The position numbers and the translations under genes were made by a program. From positions 1 through 27,352 of the forward strand of contig DATDRQ010000082.1 of NCBI GenBank assembly GCA_035291645.1: a stretch of 27,352 nt of DNA, read 5' to 3'. The notes under the pieces were generated by a model. That model searched no databases. It was not told the DNA's origin and saw only the letters and a list, made by a program, of their open reading frames with translations. The DNA is from DATDRQ01 sp035291645 (GTDB lineage: Bacteria; Chloroflexota; Anaerolineae; Anaerolineales; UBA4823). Shown in pieces: positions 8,870 to 16,879 of the stretch (position 1 is its first letter; each line of letters starts with the position of its first letter).

Positions 8870-9382
8870 TTATTCTTTCGGGTAGAATTTATCCTGGTCG
8901 ATCTCGTGTACGTTGAAGGTGAACTGCACTTCTTCATATCCCAAGGGGAAGTCCTTGCGCAAAGGGTGACCTTCCCAGTCATAGGGCATCAAGATGCGGC
9001 GCAGGTCTGAATGGCCTTCCACCCGGATTCCGAACATGTCCCAGATCTCGCGCTCGTGCCAGTTAGCGTTTGGGAAGACCTTCTCGATGGATTCTATGGA
9101 TGGTTTAATGCCCGGGATAGGAACGCGCAATCCTAAACGCTGGTGCTGACTTAAAGAGTTAAGCTGGTAGAAGACGTGGAAACGAGGCTCCTGTTGAGGC
9201 CAGTAATCCACCGCCGTCAATTCGCTGAGCATGTTAAAACCAAACTCATCGCGCAGCAGCTGGCAGGCCTGTACGATCTGATCCGGGCGGAGGAAGACCG
9301 TCGTCTGGCCGCGGAACTCTGCGTGCGAAGCACCGAAGCGATCAGCCAGCGCCGCCACCACAGGTTGTAGGTTTTCATCCAT
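8870..9382 (-). CDS. nuoC: NADH-quinone oxidoreductase subunit C (30 kDa type)
   Basis: Peripheral-arm subunit that packs against NuoD and stabilises the hydrophilic arm; it carries no cofactor. It has 170 residues. The C-terminal half holds the family signature: HEREIWDMFGIRVEGH (about residues 113-128), then RRILMPYDWEGHPLRKD and FPLGYEEV. The start at 9382 follows a modest GGTGA about 7 nt upstream and lies 24 bp after nuoB. It ends 12 bp before nuoD, so the two are probably translated from one message in balanced amounts. Confidence 0.96.
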   Translation of the reverse strand: MDENLQPVVAALADRFGASHAEFRGQTTVFLRPDQIVQACQLLRDEFGFNMLSELTAVDYWPQQEPRFHVFYQLNSLSQHQRLGLRVPIPGIKPSIESIEKVFPNANWHEREIWDMFGIRVEGHSDLRRILMPYDWEGHPLRKDFPLGYEEVQFTFNVHEIDQDKFYPKE

Positions 9383-9406
9383 ATCGTTTCACCGCTACTG
9401 AGATAA

Positions 9407-9889
9407 TCAGGACCATTTCTTCAGGCCTTCACCGCGCACTTTCTCGTGCAGGGTGAGGATGCCGTGGATTAATGCTTCCGGGCGAGGCGGGCATCCGGCT
9501 ACATAGACATCCACCGGGACGACCTCATCGACGCCCTGGATGACTGCGTAGTTGTTGAAGACCCCTCCGGTCGAGGCGCAGTCCCCCATGGCGATCACCC
9601 ACTTGGGGGCCGGCATCTGATCGTACAGGCGGCGCAAAACCGGCGCCATCTTGCGGGAGACCCTCCCGGCGACAATCATCAAGTCGGACTGGCGTGGGCT
9701 GGCCCGCATCAACTCCATCCCGAAACGGCTCATATCGTAATTCGAAGCCTGGGCAGCCATCATCTCGATGGCGCAGCATGCCAGACCGAACAGCATCGGC
9801 CACATGGCGTTCGTACGAGCCCAGTTTACCGCCTGTTCGAGGCTCGTCGTGATAATGCCCATGTCGGCGGTTCTCTGCTCTATTCCCAT
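9407..9889 (-). CDS. nuoB: NADH-quinone oxidoreductase subunit B (terminal N2 cluster)
   Basis: Subunit holding the last 4Fe-4S cluster (N2), which reduces quinone. It has 160 residues from the ATG at 9889. Ligands are the tandem Cys38-Cys39 in GLACCAIEMM, Cys104 in MGDCAST and Cys133 in AGCPPRPE, all intact. An in-frame GTG at 9910 would give seven more residues, but a strong AAAGGAG lies between it and the ATG at 7 nt spacing, so the ATG is preferred. The start overlaps the end of nuoA by 10 bp. Confidence 0.97.
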   Translation of the reverse strand: MGIEQRTADMGIITTSLEQAVNWARTNAMWPMLFGLACCAIEMMAAQASNYDMSRFGMELMRASPRQSDLMIVAGRVSRKMAPVLRRLYDQMPAPKWVIAMGDCASTGGVFNNYAVIQGVDEVVPVDVYVAGCPPRPEALIHGILTLHEKVRGEGLKKWS

Positions 9890-10236
9890 TCCAAGGCTCC
9901 TTTCTTCCACGCGTAAAAATACCCTACCGTTAAGATCAGGATGAAGATCAACATCTCCACCAATCCAAAGAGACCCAAGCGGCGAAAGACCACCGCCCAG
10001 GGGAAGAAAAAGATCACTTCGATGTCGAAAAGAATGAAAAGTACGGCGATCAGGTAGAAGCGGACAGGGATGCGGCGCGTGCCCGGGCCGATCGGGATCA
10101 TTCCCGATTCATATGGTTGCAGCTTTCGTTGACTTGGCCGGCGCGGCCCGAATAGATGACCTATGGCGACCACCAATCCCGCCAGGATTGAAGCCAGGAT
10201 GATCAAGATCAGGATCGGAAGATACTCGTTGATCAT
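9880..10236 (-). CDS. nuoA: NADH-quinone oxidoreductase subunit A
   Basis: First gene of the complex I operon: a three-helix membrane subunit (118 residues) at the quinone end of the membrane arm. Landmarks are the N-terminal hydrophobic helix, PYESGMIPIG (residues 41-50) in the long loop that changes conformation, and RFYLIAVLFILFDIEVIFFF (59-78). The loop Cys found in many NuoA proteins (ECG) is a Ser here (ESG). The start has a GGAGAG Shine-Dalgarno 8 nt upstream. A leader of about 128 nt and a strong promoter lie upstream. Confidence 0.96.
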   Translation of the reverse strand: MINEYLPILILIILASILAGLVVAIGHLFGPRRPSQRKLQPYESGMIPIGPGTRRIPVRFYLIAVLFILFDIEVIFFFPWAVVFRRLGLFGLVEMLIFILILTVGYFYAWKKGALEWE

Positions 10237-10264
10237 GTGCCAGTCTCTCCGGACACAATATTCA

Positions 10265-10338
10265 GGGTGGCCATTCTTACCTCAGTTAAAAATCCTACCC
10301 GTCGATTCGCGGGCAGATAGGTCGAAAGAATGCCACCC
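10265..10338 (-). other. Long-range inverted repeat in the nuo operon leader
   Basis: In the transcript leading to nuoA, GGGTGGCATTCTT (10338-10326) can pair with AAGAATGGCCACCC (10278-10265), giving 13 base pairs with a single bulged G. The 47-base interval contains a second small stem, CCCG...CGGG, around 10298-10313. The right arm ends about 14 bases before the nuoA Shine-Dalgarno and is not followed by a run of U, so it is neither an intrinsic terminator nor an obvious occlusion of the ribosome site. It may protect or regulate the message. I do not recognise a known RNA family. Confidence 0.5.
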
Positions 10339-10370
10339 CGATGATGACTCCAACTACAGGAATCCGCCTG

Positions 10371-10399
10371 ATCTTATCATAAGGATATCAAGGTGTCAA
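10371..10399 (-). promoter_or_regulatory. Promoter of the nuo operon
   Basis: On the minus strand TTGACA (10399-10394, perfect -35) is followed after exactly 17 bases by TAAGAT (10376-10371), which is preceded by TGA as in an extended -10 element. Transcription would begin near 10364 and give a leader of about 128 nt before nuoA. The -35 box starts only a few bases after the stop codon of the upstream membrane-protein gene, so nuo has its own promoter even though all genes to the right run in the same direction. Confidence 0.8.
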
Positions 10400-10402
10400 A
10401 TT

Positions 10403-12343
10403 TCACAAAGAAAATCGTATTTTATCCAACACCCGGTAGATAGAGACCCCGCCTTGCCGGTAAATCCTTTCGAGACCCTGGCAGGCGTCCAGGTCTGCGG
10501 GTTGCACGGAGCCCTTCCCCTGGGATACATAGACGTAGGTAAGACCTTGCTCGTGAATGATCTCCCAGAAATCGGCAGTGCAGCCTTTCACCTCACTGGC
10601 TCGCTCTGCAATCCCACTCACCGATAGGATGTAATCACTGGTACCGGAGGCATACAGCGCGACCGGCAGCAGAGTTCCCCGCCCGGTCAAAGGCGTGATC
10701 CACCAGCCGCCATCCACGCCCCGGTAGGTCCCAGAGAGCCAGTGGGTAACGTTGTGGAAAAACCGCGCCTCGGGCGGCGTGTGGCTTTCGATCCAACGAA
10801 TTCCAGCCAGGTCTGCCTCCGTCGCCAGGATGGTGGAGGCGTTTAAAATCGAGCGGGTATCCCAACCCCCCCACAGGAGTAAAGCAAGAGTACCCGCAGC
10901 CACGGCGTATCCTGCAGCAGTGGTAAAGGCGTGTCCCCGGCGCAGGAGCCATTCCCCAACTGTGATCGCCAGATCGGAAAGCAAGAGCGCAGCGGGCAGG
11001 AAGAGCACAATCACGAAGTGGTCCGGGCGAAACGGGGCAATGTAGAGCCCCCAGGGCAGGCTTAGCAGAACCAGTGCAGCCGACCATAAGGCAAATACGC
11101 GTGTTTCTTTCCGCCAGGCCGCCAGGAGCAGGCCGAAAGAGGCCAGCGCCTGTATCAGGAGGTTCCGCCGGGGTCCAGCCAGCCTCCAGAGGTAGGCGGC
11201 GTATTCCGGGAAGTAACGCTGGTCAACTGCCTGGGAAGATGGAGCGACTACTCCGATCTCCGCGACCTCCCGCGAATAACCCCAGGCGCGCGCCAGCCAG
11301 GGCAGGGCTACCACCAGCCCGACCAGAACGGCCCCGACCAACGGCAGCCAGCGGCTGGCCTGCCAGGAGCGTCTCTGGAGACGGTCTGCCGCCAAAATCT
11401 TTGCGGCCAGCAGCACGAGGAACAACGCCAGCAGGATGGCGGCGAAATAATGGGATAACAGCACGCCGGCGGTCAATAAGGCCAGATTCGCCAGCCTGGA
11501 AAGCGAGACGCCCCGCCGGTCGAGGTCCACCGCAGCAGCCATCGCCAGAGGCAGCAGGACCAGGCCGGTCAGCAGAGTATATCGCCCCCAAGTCGCGTAG
11601 TATGCGGGCATCTGGGTAGCAAAACCGACCAGGAGCGCTGCCAGGAATGCCCTACGCCAATCCCACCAGATGGCTTTCCCTAACCGGTAAACCGATAGGG
11701 CGACGCAGGCGTTAATCACCTGCCCAAGCACCAATACAGCCAGTTCCGGCCGGATCTGCGCCACCCAGGTAAGGGACGCCGCCACGATATGAAAAGTAAA
11801 ATGGTAATAGAAAGGGATGGGCAGATATGGTTGCAGGGTTGCCGGAAGGCCCCCATTTTCCAGGATTAAGCGCACGATCAGGACATGGTGGAGTGAATCA
11901 ACCCAGGCCGGTAAGACCAGGTCGCGAACCTGGTAGAACCGCCAGGACAGGATGCCCAGAAAAACCAGGAAAATCCCGAGGTTGCGCCAACGAAGTTGGC
12001 GGCGCAGCCAGGGGGATACCCCCGCAGCCTCGTTTAACCCATCCCGACCAGCAGCTGGAACACCAGGCTCCTGCGACAAGCGGTCCCGGCGCCACAGGGC
12101 TCCGGCAAGCAACAGCAGAATAAATAGGCTAAGAACGACGACCAGTTGGGCGGGAGTGAATCGCCAGCCGGTGTAATAAGCTGCCAGGGCCAGGATTGCT
12201 GCCAGGGAGAGGCTGGCCCCGATTGCCATTGCCAGACGCTCGACAGGATCCTGCTCAAGTTCCCGGAGCCAAACCAGCCAGGCGAAGCCTGGCAGGCAAA
12301 GGATGGCAAGACCGGCGAGCAGCGGCAGGATCAGGTTCTGCAC
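10403..12343 (-). CDS. Polytopic membrane protein, GT-C glycosyltransferase-like
   Basis: Large integral membrane protein of 646 residues with roughly a dozen hydrophobic segments and a soluble C-terminal domain of about 130 residues. Its plan resembles GT-C / PMT-type glycosyltransferases that use lipid-linked sugars. After helix 3 comes a loop with WVDSLHHVLIVRLILENGG (from about residue 147), where Asp149 and His152-His153 sit where the catalytic acidic motif of GT-C enzymes lies. YYHFTFH (179-185) and YATWGRYTLLTG (249-260) follow. The activity is inferred, not shown. The GTG start lies 8 bp after rpoD with no clear Shine-Dalgarno, suggesting translational coupling. An 18-base palindromic segment in codons about 113-120 also occurs in the intergenic repeat near 18100. 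Its 3' end abuts the nuo promoter. Confidence 0.75.
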   Translation of the reverse strand: MQNLILPLLAGLAILCLPGFAWLVWLRELEQDPVERLAMAIGASLSLAAILALAAYYTGWRFTPAQLVVVLSLFILLLLAGALWRRDRLSQEPGVPAAGRDGLNEAAGVSPWLRRQLRWRNLGIFLVFLGILSWRFYQVRDLVLPAWVDSLHHVLIVRLILENGGLPATLQPYLPIPFYYHFTFHIVAASLTWVAQIRPELAVLVLGQVINACVALSVYRLGKAIWWDWRRAFLAALLVGFATQMPAYYATWGRYTLLTGLVLLPLAMAAAVDLDRRGVSLSRLANLALLTAGVLLSHYFAAILLALFLVLLAAKILAADRLQRRSWQASRWLPLVGAVLVGLVVALPWLARAWGYSREVAEIGVVAPSSQAVDQRYFPEYAAYLWRLAGPRRNLLIQALASFGLLLAAWRKETRVFALWSAALVLLSLPWGLYIAPFRPDHFVIVLFLPAALLLSDLAITVGEWLLRRGHAFTTAAGYAVAAGTLALLLWGGWDTRSILNASTILATEADLAGIRWIESHTPPEARFFHNVTHWLSGTYRGVDGGWWITPLTGRGTLLPVALYASGTSDYILSVSGIAERASEVKGCTADFWEIIHEQGLTYVYVSQGKGSVQPADLDACQGLERIYRQGGVSIYRVLDKIRFSL

Positions 12344-12351
12344 CAGGCGGA

Positions 12352-13998
12352 TTATCCCAGGTAATCGCGCAGGTAGCGGCTCCGGGTGGGGTGCCGAAGT
12401 TTTCTCAATGCCTTGGCTTCGATCTGGCGGACACGCTCGCGGGTGACTTTGAAGTAATGACCGACCTCTTCGAGGGTATGATCCTTGCCGTCAAGCAGAC
12501 CGAAGCGCATTTCCAACACCTCGCGCTCCCGGTCAGATAGCACCGCCAAAGCGTTCTTGACCTGCTCGCGCAGCATCTCACGCGCGGCTGCGTCCATCGG
12601 TTCGAGGGCGTCTTCATCCTCGATAAAGTCCCCCAGCTGGCTGCTGTCCTCGCTGCCCACCGGGCTGTCGAGAGACATCGGCTCCTCCGAAGCCCGCATG
12701 ATCCGGCTGACCTTGCCGGCAGCCCGCAGCCAGCGCCGACGGACATCCACAGCTACAGGCGACCCCTCAGCCTGGGCTTCCAGGATGATGCGTTCATCCT
12801 CGGGATCCAGGAAGCCCCCCTCGAGGGCCAGCTCGTCGCTGTTCGGCTCGCGCCCCAGCTGCTGGATCAGATTGCGCTGGGCGCGCAGCAGACGGTTGAT
12901 CGATTCGAAGACGTGCACCGGGATGCGAATGGTGCGCGCCTGGTCGGCGATCGAACGGCTGATCGACTGCCGGATCCACCAGGTGGCGTAAGTGCTGAAT
13001 TTATACCCGCGGGTCGGGTCGAACTTGGCGACGGCGCGCAACAGGCCAATGTTGCCTTCCTGGATCAGATCCAGGAAGGAACTGCCCCGCCCGATATAGC
13101 GCTTGGCGACGCTCACGACCAGGCGCAAGTTAGCCCGGATGATAGCATTATGCGCATCCCTCGAATTCTGGCGGATATCGTTCAGTTCCGCTTGCAGGTG
13201 CTCTTCCGGTGGAAAATGGTTGGTGAAATCAAGCGTGGTCGGCAGGTCATGCTGCCCGGCGATGAACACGGTGAGGTAATCAGCCGACTCGGGGGGCAAT
13301 AAGTACAGGCAAAGAAAGACGGTGAAGGCGTTACGGGCTACTCCATCCCACAAGGCATCCTTACCCCATTGACCGTTATCCAAATAGGCGTGCAGATAGG
13401 AGGGCGTCTCCATATCCCAAGTTTGGCGCAGCATCTGGGCTTCCTGCAAGATTAGTCCCAGGTCGGGGATCTGGAAATTCAGACGGGTGGTATCTTCCAC
13501 GACTCGCACCCAGGCAGTGCGGAGTTCCTCATACGAGACTGTATAGAAGCTTCTAGGAAGTGAATCCCCCTCCCGGATCAGCGGATGCTGACGGACGAGC
13601 GAATCGATCCGGCGGGCGGCTTCCATTTGTGTCGCGAGCCAGAACTCGCGGTCCGTGTTCAGCAGATCGATCCCGCCGATCTCCTTTAAATAAAGCCGAA
13701 CGGGGTCCTCGCTTAGTTCAATCACCAGGCCGGGATCTCCAACCAGGTCCAGCGGATCTTCCTTAACCAATTCGGCCAGGTCCAGTTCCTCACGTGAGAG
13801 GGATTCGTCGTCCGGCTCCCCCTCTTCCTCGATACCCGCGATGCTGAGTAAACCGCCGACTGCGTCGATCGGATCCATCAAATCGTCCAGGTCCAGGAGA
13901 TCCTCCTCCAGGCCGGCTGCATCCGGGTCCAGATTTTCTTCGAGGTTATCCTGGGGATTGATCTCCGCAGGGGATTCGTCCCACTCTTGTTCAGCCAT
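12352..13998 (-). CDS. rpoD: RNA polymerase primary sigma factor (sigma-70 group)
   Basis: Principal sigma factor, 548 residues. The N-terminus is strongly acidic. Region 1.2 is EDPVRLYLKEIGGIDLL (residues 98-114). A non-conserved segment of about 150 residues follows. Region 2 is NAIIRANLRLVVSVAKRYI and DLIQEGNIGLLRAVAKFD with the -10 recognition part YKFSTYATWWIRQSI (332-346). Region 4 is LSDREREVLEMRFGLLDG and EVGHYFKVTRERVRQIEAKA (487-530). Region 3 carries about 29 extra residues (about 394-432) compared with typical primary sigmas. The ATG at 13998 overlaps the dnaG stop by one base (TGATG); a TTG one codon earlier is less likely. No strong Shine-Dalgarno is visible, so translation is probably coupled to dnaG. 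Confidence 0.96.
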   Translation of the reverse strand: MAEQEWDESPAEINPQDNLEENLDPDAAGLEEDLLDLDDLMDPIDAVGGLLSIAGIEEEGEPDDESLSREELDLAELVKEDPLDLVGDPGLVIELSEDPVRLYLKEIGGIDLLNTDREFWLATQMEAARRIDSLVRQHPLIREGDSLPRSFYTVSYEELRTAWVRVVEDTTRLNFQIPDLGLILQEAQMLRQTWDMETPSYLHAYLDNGQWGKDALWDGVARNAFTVFLCLYLLPPESADYLTVFIAGQHDLPTTLDFTNHFPPEEHLQAELNDIRQNSRDAHNAIIRANLRLVVSVAKRYIGRGSSFLDLIQEGNIGLLRAVAKFDPTRGYKFSTYATWWIRQSISRSIADQARTIRIPVHVFESINRLLRAQRNLIQQLGREPNSDELALEGGFLDPEDERIILEAQAEGSPVAVDVRRRWLRAAGKVSRIMRASEEPMSLDSPVGSEDSSQLGDFIEDEDALEPMDAAAREMLREQVKNALAVLSDREREVLEMRFGLLDGKDHTLEEVGHYFKVTRERVRQIEAKALRKLRHPTRSRYLRDYLG

Positions 13999-15935
13999 CA
14001 AATCACGTGTACCGTGTAACGCCCGTAGGCCCGGTCCAGGCGGCTACGCGCCTGGACATATTCGAACATCGTTTTCTGGTAATCCCCAACCCGGCTATCG
14101 CCGCCGCGTTGGGCTTCCTCCATAAGGTAACGGAGGTGATCCATCTGCTGGTGCAGCCGGCGTTGGCGCAAGACAAGCAGGGTGCGGATGACATCTTCCA
14201 ACACGCGCGCCTCGTTCGGGTCAAGTTTCTGCGTCTGCCTGAGCAGCTGATCGGTCAGCTCCATGAGGGGTAAGGACAGCCCATTCAGGACAAACATCAA
14301 CGGTTCTGCATGAACCTGGACCAGCGAGTCGCCGATCAAGCCAAACAGCACCTGGTGATTGGCTGACTGGAAATCGTCCATAGAAAGGCGCGCCAGCCCA
14401 TTCTCCTGTAAGGCCCGGTCGATGCGAAAGACCATGTCCGGGCGGCGTAGCAATATGCTAATGCAGTGCCCTTCCAACAGGTCGTTGGTCGTCAGGGCGG
14501 GCAATGCAGCCGGAACGGTTTTTTTCGCCTCCCTGGTGGATTTATCCGTTACGGCTCTGGTGCGCGCCCGGGCGCGGCCTTGAGCTGGCCGGGTAGCCTC
14601 CAGCAGGGCGCGCTCGTCGACCTGCAACAAACGGGCCAGGCGCTGGCGGTAATCCTCCCGCTCGACCGGGTCGGCTACCTCCTCGACCAGCGGAAGGACC
14701 TGGGCAGCGATCTCGGACTTCACCTTGGAGTCTTCCAGGTCGCTCCCATGCGCCAGGGTTTCCATGACGTGGATGACGATCGGGCGAGCCCCGGCGATGA
14801 TCCGTTCCCACTCACTGGAATCCTGGGCAACCACCTCGTCGGGGTCCATCCCGGCCGGCAAGGCAGTAACCCGGATATCCGCCTGCAGGCGGCCTTCGTA
14901 GCCAAGCAAGCCGCGCGCATCGAATACCGGATCGGTCGAGCGATCCATCGCCTGGCGGGCGATCTGCAGGCCGCGCAGGGTAGCCTGATCGCCGGCGGCG
15001 TCTGCGTCCAGTGCCAGCACCATACGGCGGCTAAAACGCTTCAGCATGCGCAGCTGCGCTTCGGTCAGCGCGGTGCCCATCGGTGAGACCGCGTTGGCAA
15101 AGCCCGCCTGGTGCAGGGCGATCACGTCCAGGTAGCCCTCGACGATGACAGCCTGATCCCGAGCGCGGATGGCTTTGCGGGCGCGATCGAGCCCGTAGAG
15201 CAGGCGGCCCTTATCGAACAAGACCGTCTGAGGGGAATTGAGAAATTTCGGCACATCCTGCGGATCGACCACGCGGGCCCCAAAACCCGCCATGCGCCCG
15301 CGCTCGTCGCGGATGGGGATCATCAGCCGGTGGCGGAAGCGATCGTAGACGCCGCGGCTGGCATCCCCTTCGGCTTCACGTTGCGTGACCAATCCACAAG
15401 CAACCAGGTCGGCCTCCGGGTAGCCCTTCGTCCGGAAATGAGACAGGCCGGCTTCCCAGGCGTTGGGGGCATAACCCAACCCGAACGTTTCGATGGTCTC
15501 ATCGGAAAGGTTGCGCTGGCGGTGAAGGTAGTCCAACACCTGATTCCCAGCTGGTGTGTTGAGCAGGTTGTGGCGATAAAAAATCACCGCGTCCTCGAGC
15601 AAGTCCCGCAGGGCCTGGTTCGCTTCGAGGACCTGCTCTTCGTAGGACGAAGGCTTCAAATCCACGCCGGCTTTTTCGGCCAGGAACTTCAAAGCCTCGC
15701 CGAAATCCCAGCCTTCCTTCTTCATCACGAAACCGAAAATGTCGCCTCCTTCGTTGCACTGTCCGAAGCAACGCCAGGAGCCGGTCTCCGGGAAGACGAC
15801 GAAAGCCGGGGTGCGCGTGTTACTATGGAATGGGCAGAATCCCGTATAGTTCTTGCCGGAGCGGCGCAGCTGGACCGTCTCCGATACCAGATCTATGATA
15901 TCAACCCGGGCTTTGATCTCGTCGATAGTGGACAT
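13998..15935 (-). CDS. dnaG: DNA primase
   Basis: Synthesises RNA primers at the replication fork. 645 residues. The N-terminal zinc-finger domain has Cys34-x2-His37 and then Cys56-x3-Cys60, one residue longer in the last pair than the usual C-x2-C. The catalytic core has VRRLMIPIRDERGR-like residues near 200 and a TOPRIM centre: EGYLDVIALHQAG with Glu266, and LALDADAAGDQA with Asp310 and Asp312. The C-terminal 200 residues match the helicase-binding region in position but are divergent. It heads a dnaG-rpoD pair, the usual bacterial arrangement. There is little Shine-Dalgarno signal before the ATG. An extended -10 promoter lies about 105 bp upstream. Confidence 0.96.
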   Translation of the reverse strand: MSTIDEIKARVDIIDLVSETVQLRRSGKNYTGFCPFHSNTRTPAFVVFPETGSWRCFGQCNEGGDIFGFVMKKEGWDFGEALKFLAEKAGVDLKPSSYEEQVLEANQALRDLLEDAVIFYRHNLLNTPAGNQVLDYLHRQRNLSDETIETFGLGYAPNAWEAGLSHFRTKGYPEADLVACGLVTQREAEGDASRGVYDRFRHRLMIPIRDERGRMAGFGARVVDPQDVPKFLNSPQTVLFDKGRLLYGLDRARKAIRARDQAVIVEGYLDVIALHQAGFANAVSPMGTALTEAQLRMLKRFSRRMVLALDADAAGDQATLRGLQIARQAMDRSTDPVFDARGLLGYEGRLQADIRVTALPAGMDPDEVVAQDSSEWERIIAGARPIVIHVMETLAHGSDLEDSKVKSEIAAQVLPLVEEVADPVEREDYRQRLARLLQVDERALLEATRPAQGRARARTRAVTDKSTREAKKTVPAALPALTTNDLLEGHCISILLRRPDMVFRIDRALQENGLARLSMDDFQSANHQVLFGLIGDSLVQVHAEPLMFVLNGLSLPLMELTDQLLRQTQKLDPNEARVLEDVIRTLLVLRQRRLHQQMDHLRYLMEEAQRGGDSRVGDYQKTMFEYVQARSRLDRAYGRYTVHVI

Positions 15936-16040
15936 ACGGGCCAGGCCGAGTTCTCAGCAAGATTTGGTCTGCTTCGGATTGTAGAGGAGGATGGACACAA
16001 CAACGACAGGCAGTACAGGCGCAAAGTATATGGAATTAAG

Positions 16041-16049
16041 ATTATACCA
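16041..16049 (-). promoter_or_regulatory. Extended -10 promoter upstream of dnaG
   Basis: The minus strand reads TGGTATAAT: a perfect TATAAT (16046-16041) preceded by TG and one base, the extended -10 form that can work without a good -35. No convincing -35 box is found 16-18 bases upstream. Transcription would start near 16034, giving a leader of roughly 98 nt before dnaG. It sits in the 269-bp gene-free stretch between the lipoprotein gene and dnaG, in which I see no other gene. Confidence 0.6.
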
Positions 16050-16174
16050 GCCTGGGAAGAGCGAGGGCCGAATTATTAAGCATTCATTCTTGTAATTAAC
16101 CGTAATCAGATCTGCAATTTCAGCTCAGGGAAAGAAGCAAGCCCCGGCCGCGGCGGTTTTTACGACCCCATATT

Positions 16175-16201
16175 GGAGGAGAGATCGGAAATTCTCCCTC
16201 C
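16175..16201 (-). other. Hairpin just downstream of the lipoprotein gene
   Basis: GGAGG-GAGA can pair with TCTC-CCTCC around an 8-base loop, with one bulge, immediately after the stop codon of the minus-strand lipoprotein gene. The position suits a transcription terminator, but no U-rich run follows, so an intrinsic terminator is not supported. It may be a 3' stability element or chance. Confidence 0.3.
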
Positions 16202-16204
16202 AGT

Positions 16205-16816
16205 TCACGGGATGAAGTGCTTGGTCTCCAGCAGGGTTGTCTCGACGCCGTCCGTGACGCCAACCAGGACGAAGGTCATCTCCTGGCCCCAATCGCCGTC
16301 TTTGCGGACCGCAACCAAGTGATAGGGCAAAGCCGCAACTGGTAAAAGCTCCTCGTGCTCCGATGGCGGGCCGGGGAACCCGGCGCGGACGATCACGCGT
16401 TCCCCTTGCCTGAGTATCTCCGTAACCTTCACCTTATCCTTCCTTATGTTAGTTTCCCCCTCGAGAACCAGGATGGCGAAAAAATTCTCATAGTCGAGAT
16501 CGTTCAGGCTGCCCACCAATTCTTTCACACTGTTGAACTCTCCCTGCTCCTCGAAGTCCTGAGGCCAGGCGAAGATACGCAGAGCTGGCTTTTTGAATTT
16601 TTCTGCAGTAATATAATCAGTTGTAACCCTCCGCTCGAGAGTTGTGAATGGCAATTCCTTCGATGTTATTTCCTCACTGGGAGTAGCCGAATAATCAGGG
16701 GGCGTGACCACTCCAGTTGTGACCGGCGATGCTGGCACGCCCGTCCCTTCACAGCTCGATAGGGCGAGGAACACCAGTGCTAGACAGGCTGACCTGACGA
16801 TCCAATGATGAAGCAT
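16205..16816 (-). CDS. Small lipoprotein of unknown function
   Basis: 203 residues from the ATG at 16816. The N-terminus is a lipoprotein signal: MLHHWIVRSA, a hydrophobic core, then the lipobox LSSC with Cys at about residue 22, followed by a Ser/Thr/Pro-rich linker. The mature protein has no family that I recognise. It looks like a globular, mixed charged domain (for instance LRIFAWPQDFEEQGEF and VRAGFPGPPSEHEELLPV) likely held on the outer face of the membrane. The start is chosen because AGAAGG lies about 7 nt upstream and because it places the hydrophobic core correctly; TTG/ATG starts 8-10 codons upstream are possible. It is 63 bp downstream of a decayed secreted-protein gene and probably shares its promoter. 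Confidence 0.7.
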   Translation of the reverse strand: MLHHWIVRSACLALVFLALSSCEGTGVPASPVTTGVVTPPDYSATPSEEITSKELPFTTLERRVTTDYITAEKFKKPALRIFAWPQDFEEQGEFNSVKELVGSLNDLDYENFFAILVLEGETNIRKDKVKVTEILRQGERVIVRAGFPGPPSEHEELLPVAALPYHLVAVRKDGDWGQEMTFVLVGVTDGVETTLLETKHFIP

Positions 16817-16879
16817 TCTCAGCCTTCTAATCTGGGCCATCCCCAATCAGCAAAGTGTACAAATACGCAACCCATTCTC

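Noticed and set aside
15111..16079. 322-residue plus-strand open frame opposite dnaG and its upstream region
   Set aside because: Almost wholly antisense to dnaG; no domain and no ribosome site, and it would cross the dnaG promoter.
16141..16164. GC-rich CCGGCCGCGGCGG followed by TTTTT on the plus strand, terminator-like
   Set aside because: The possible stem is short and self-complementary, and no plus-strand gene ends upstream of it.
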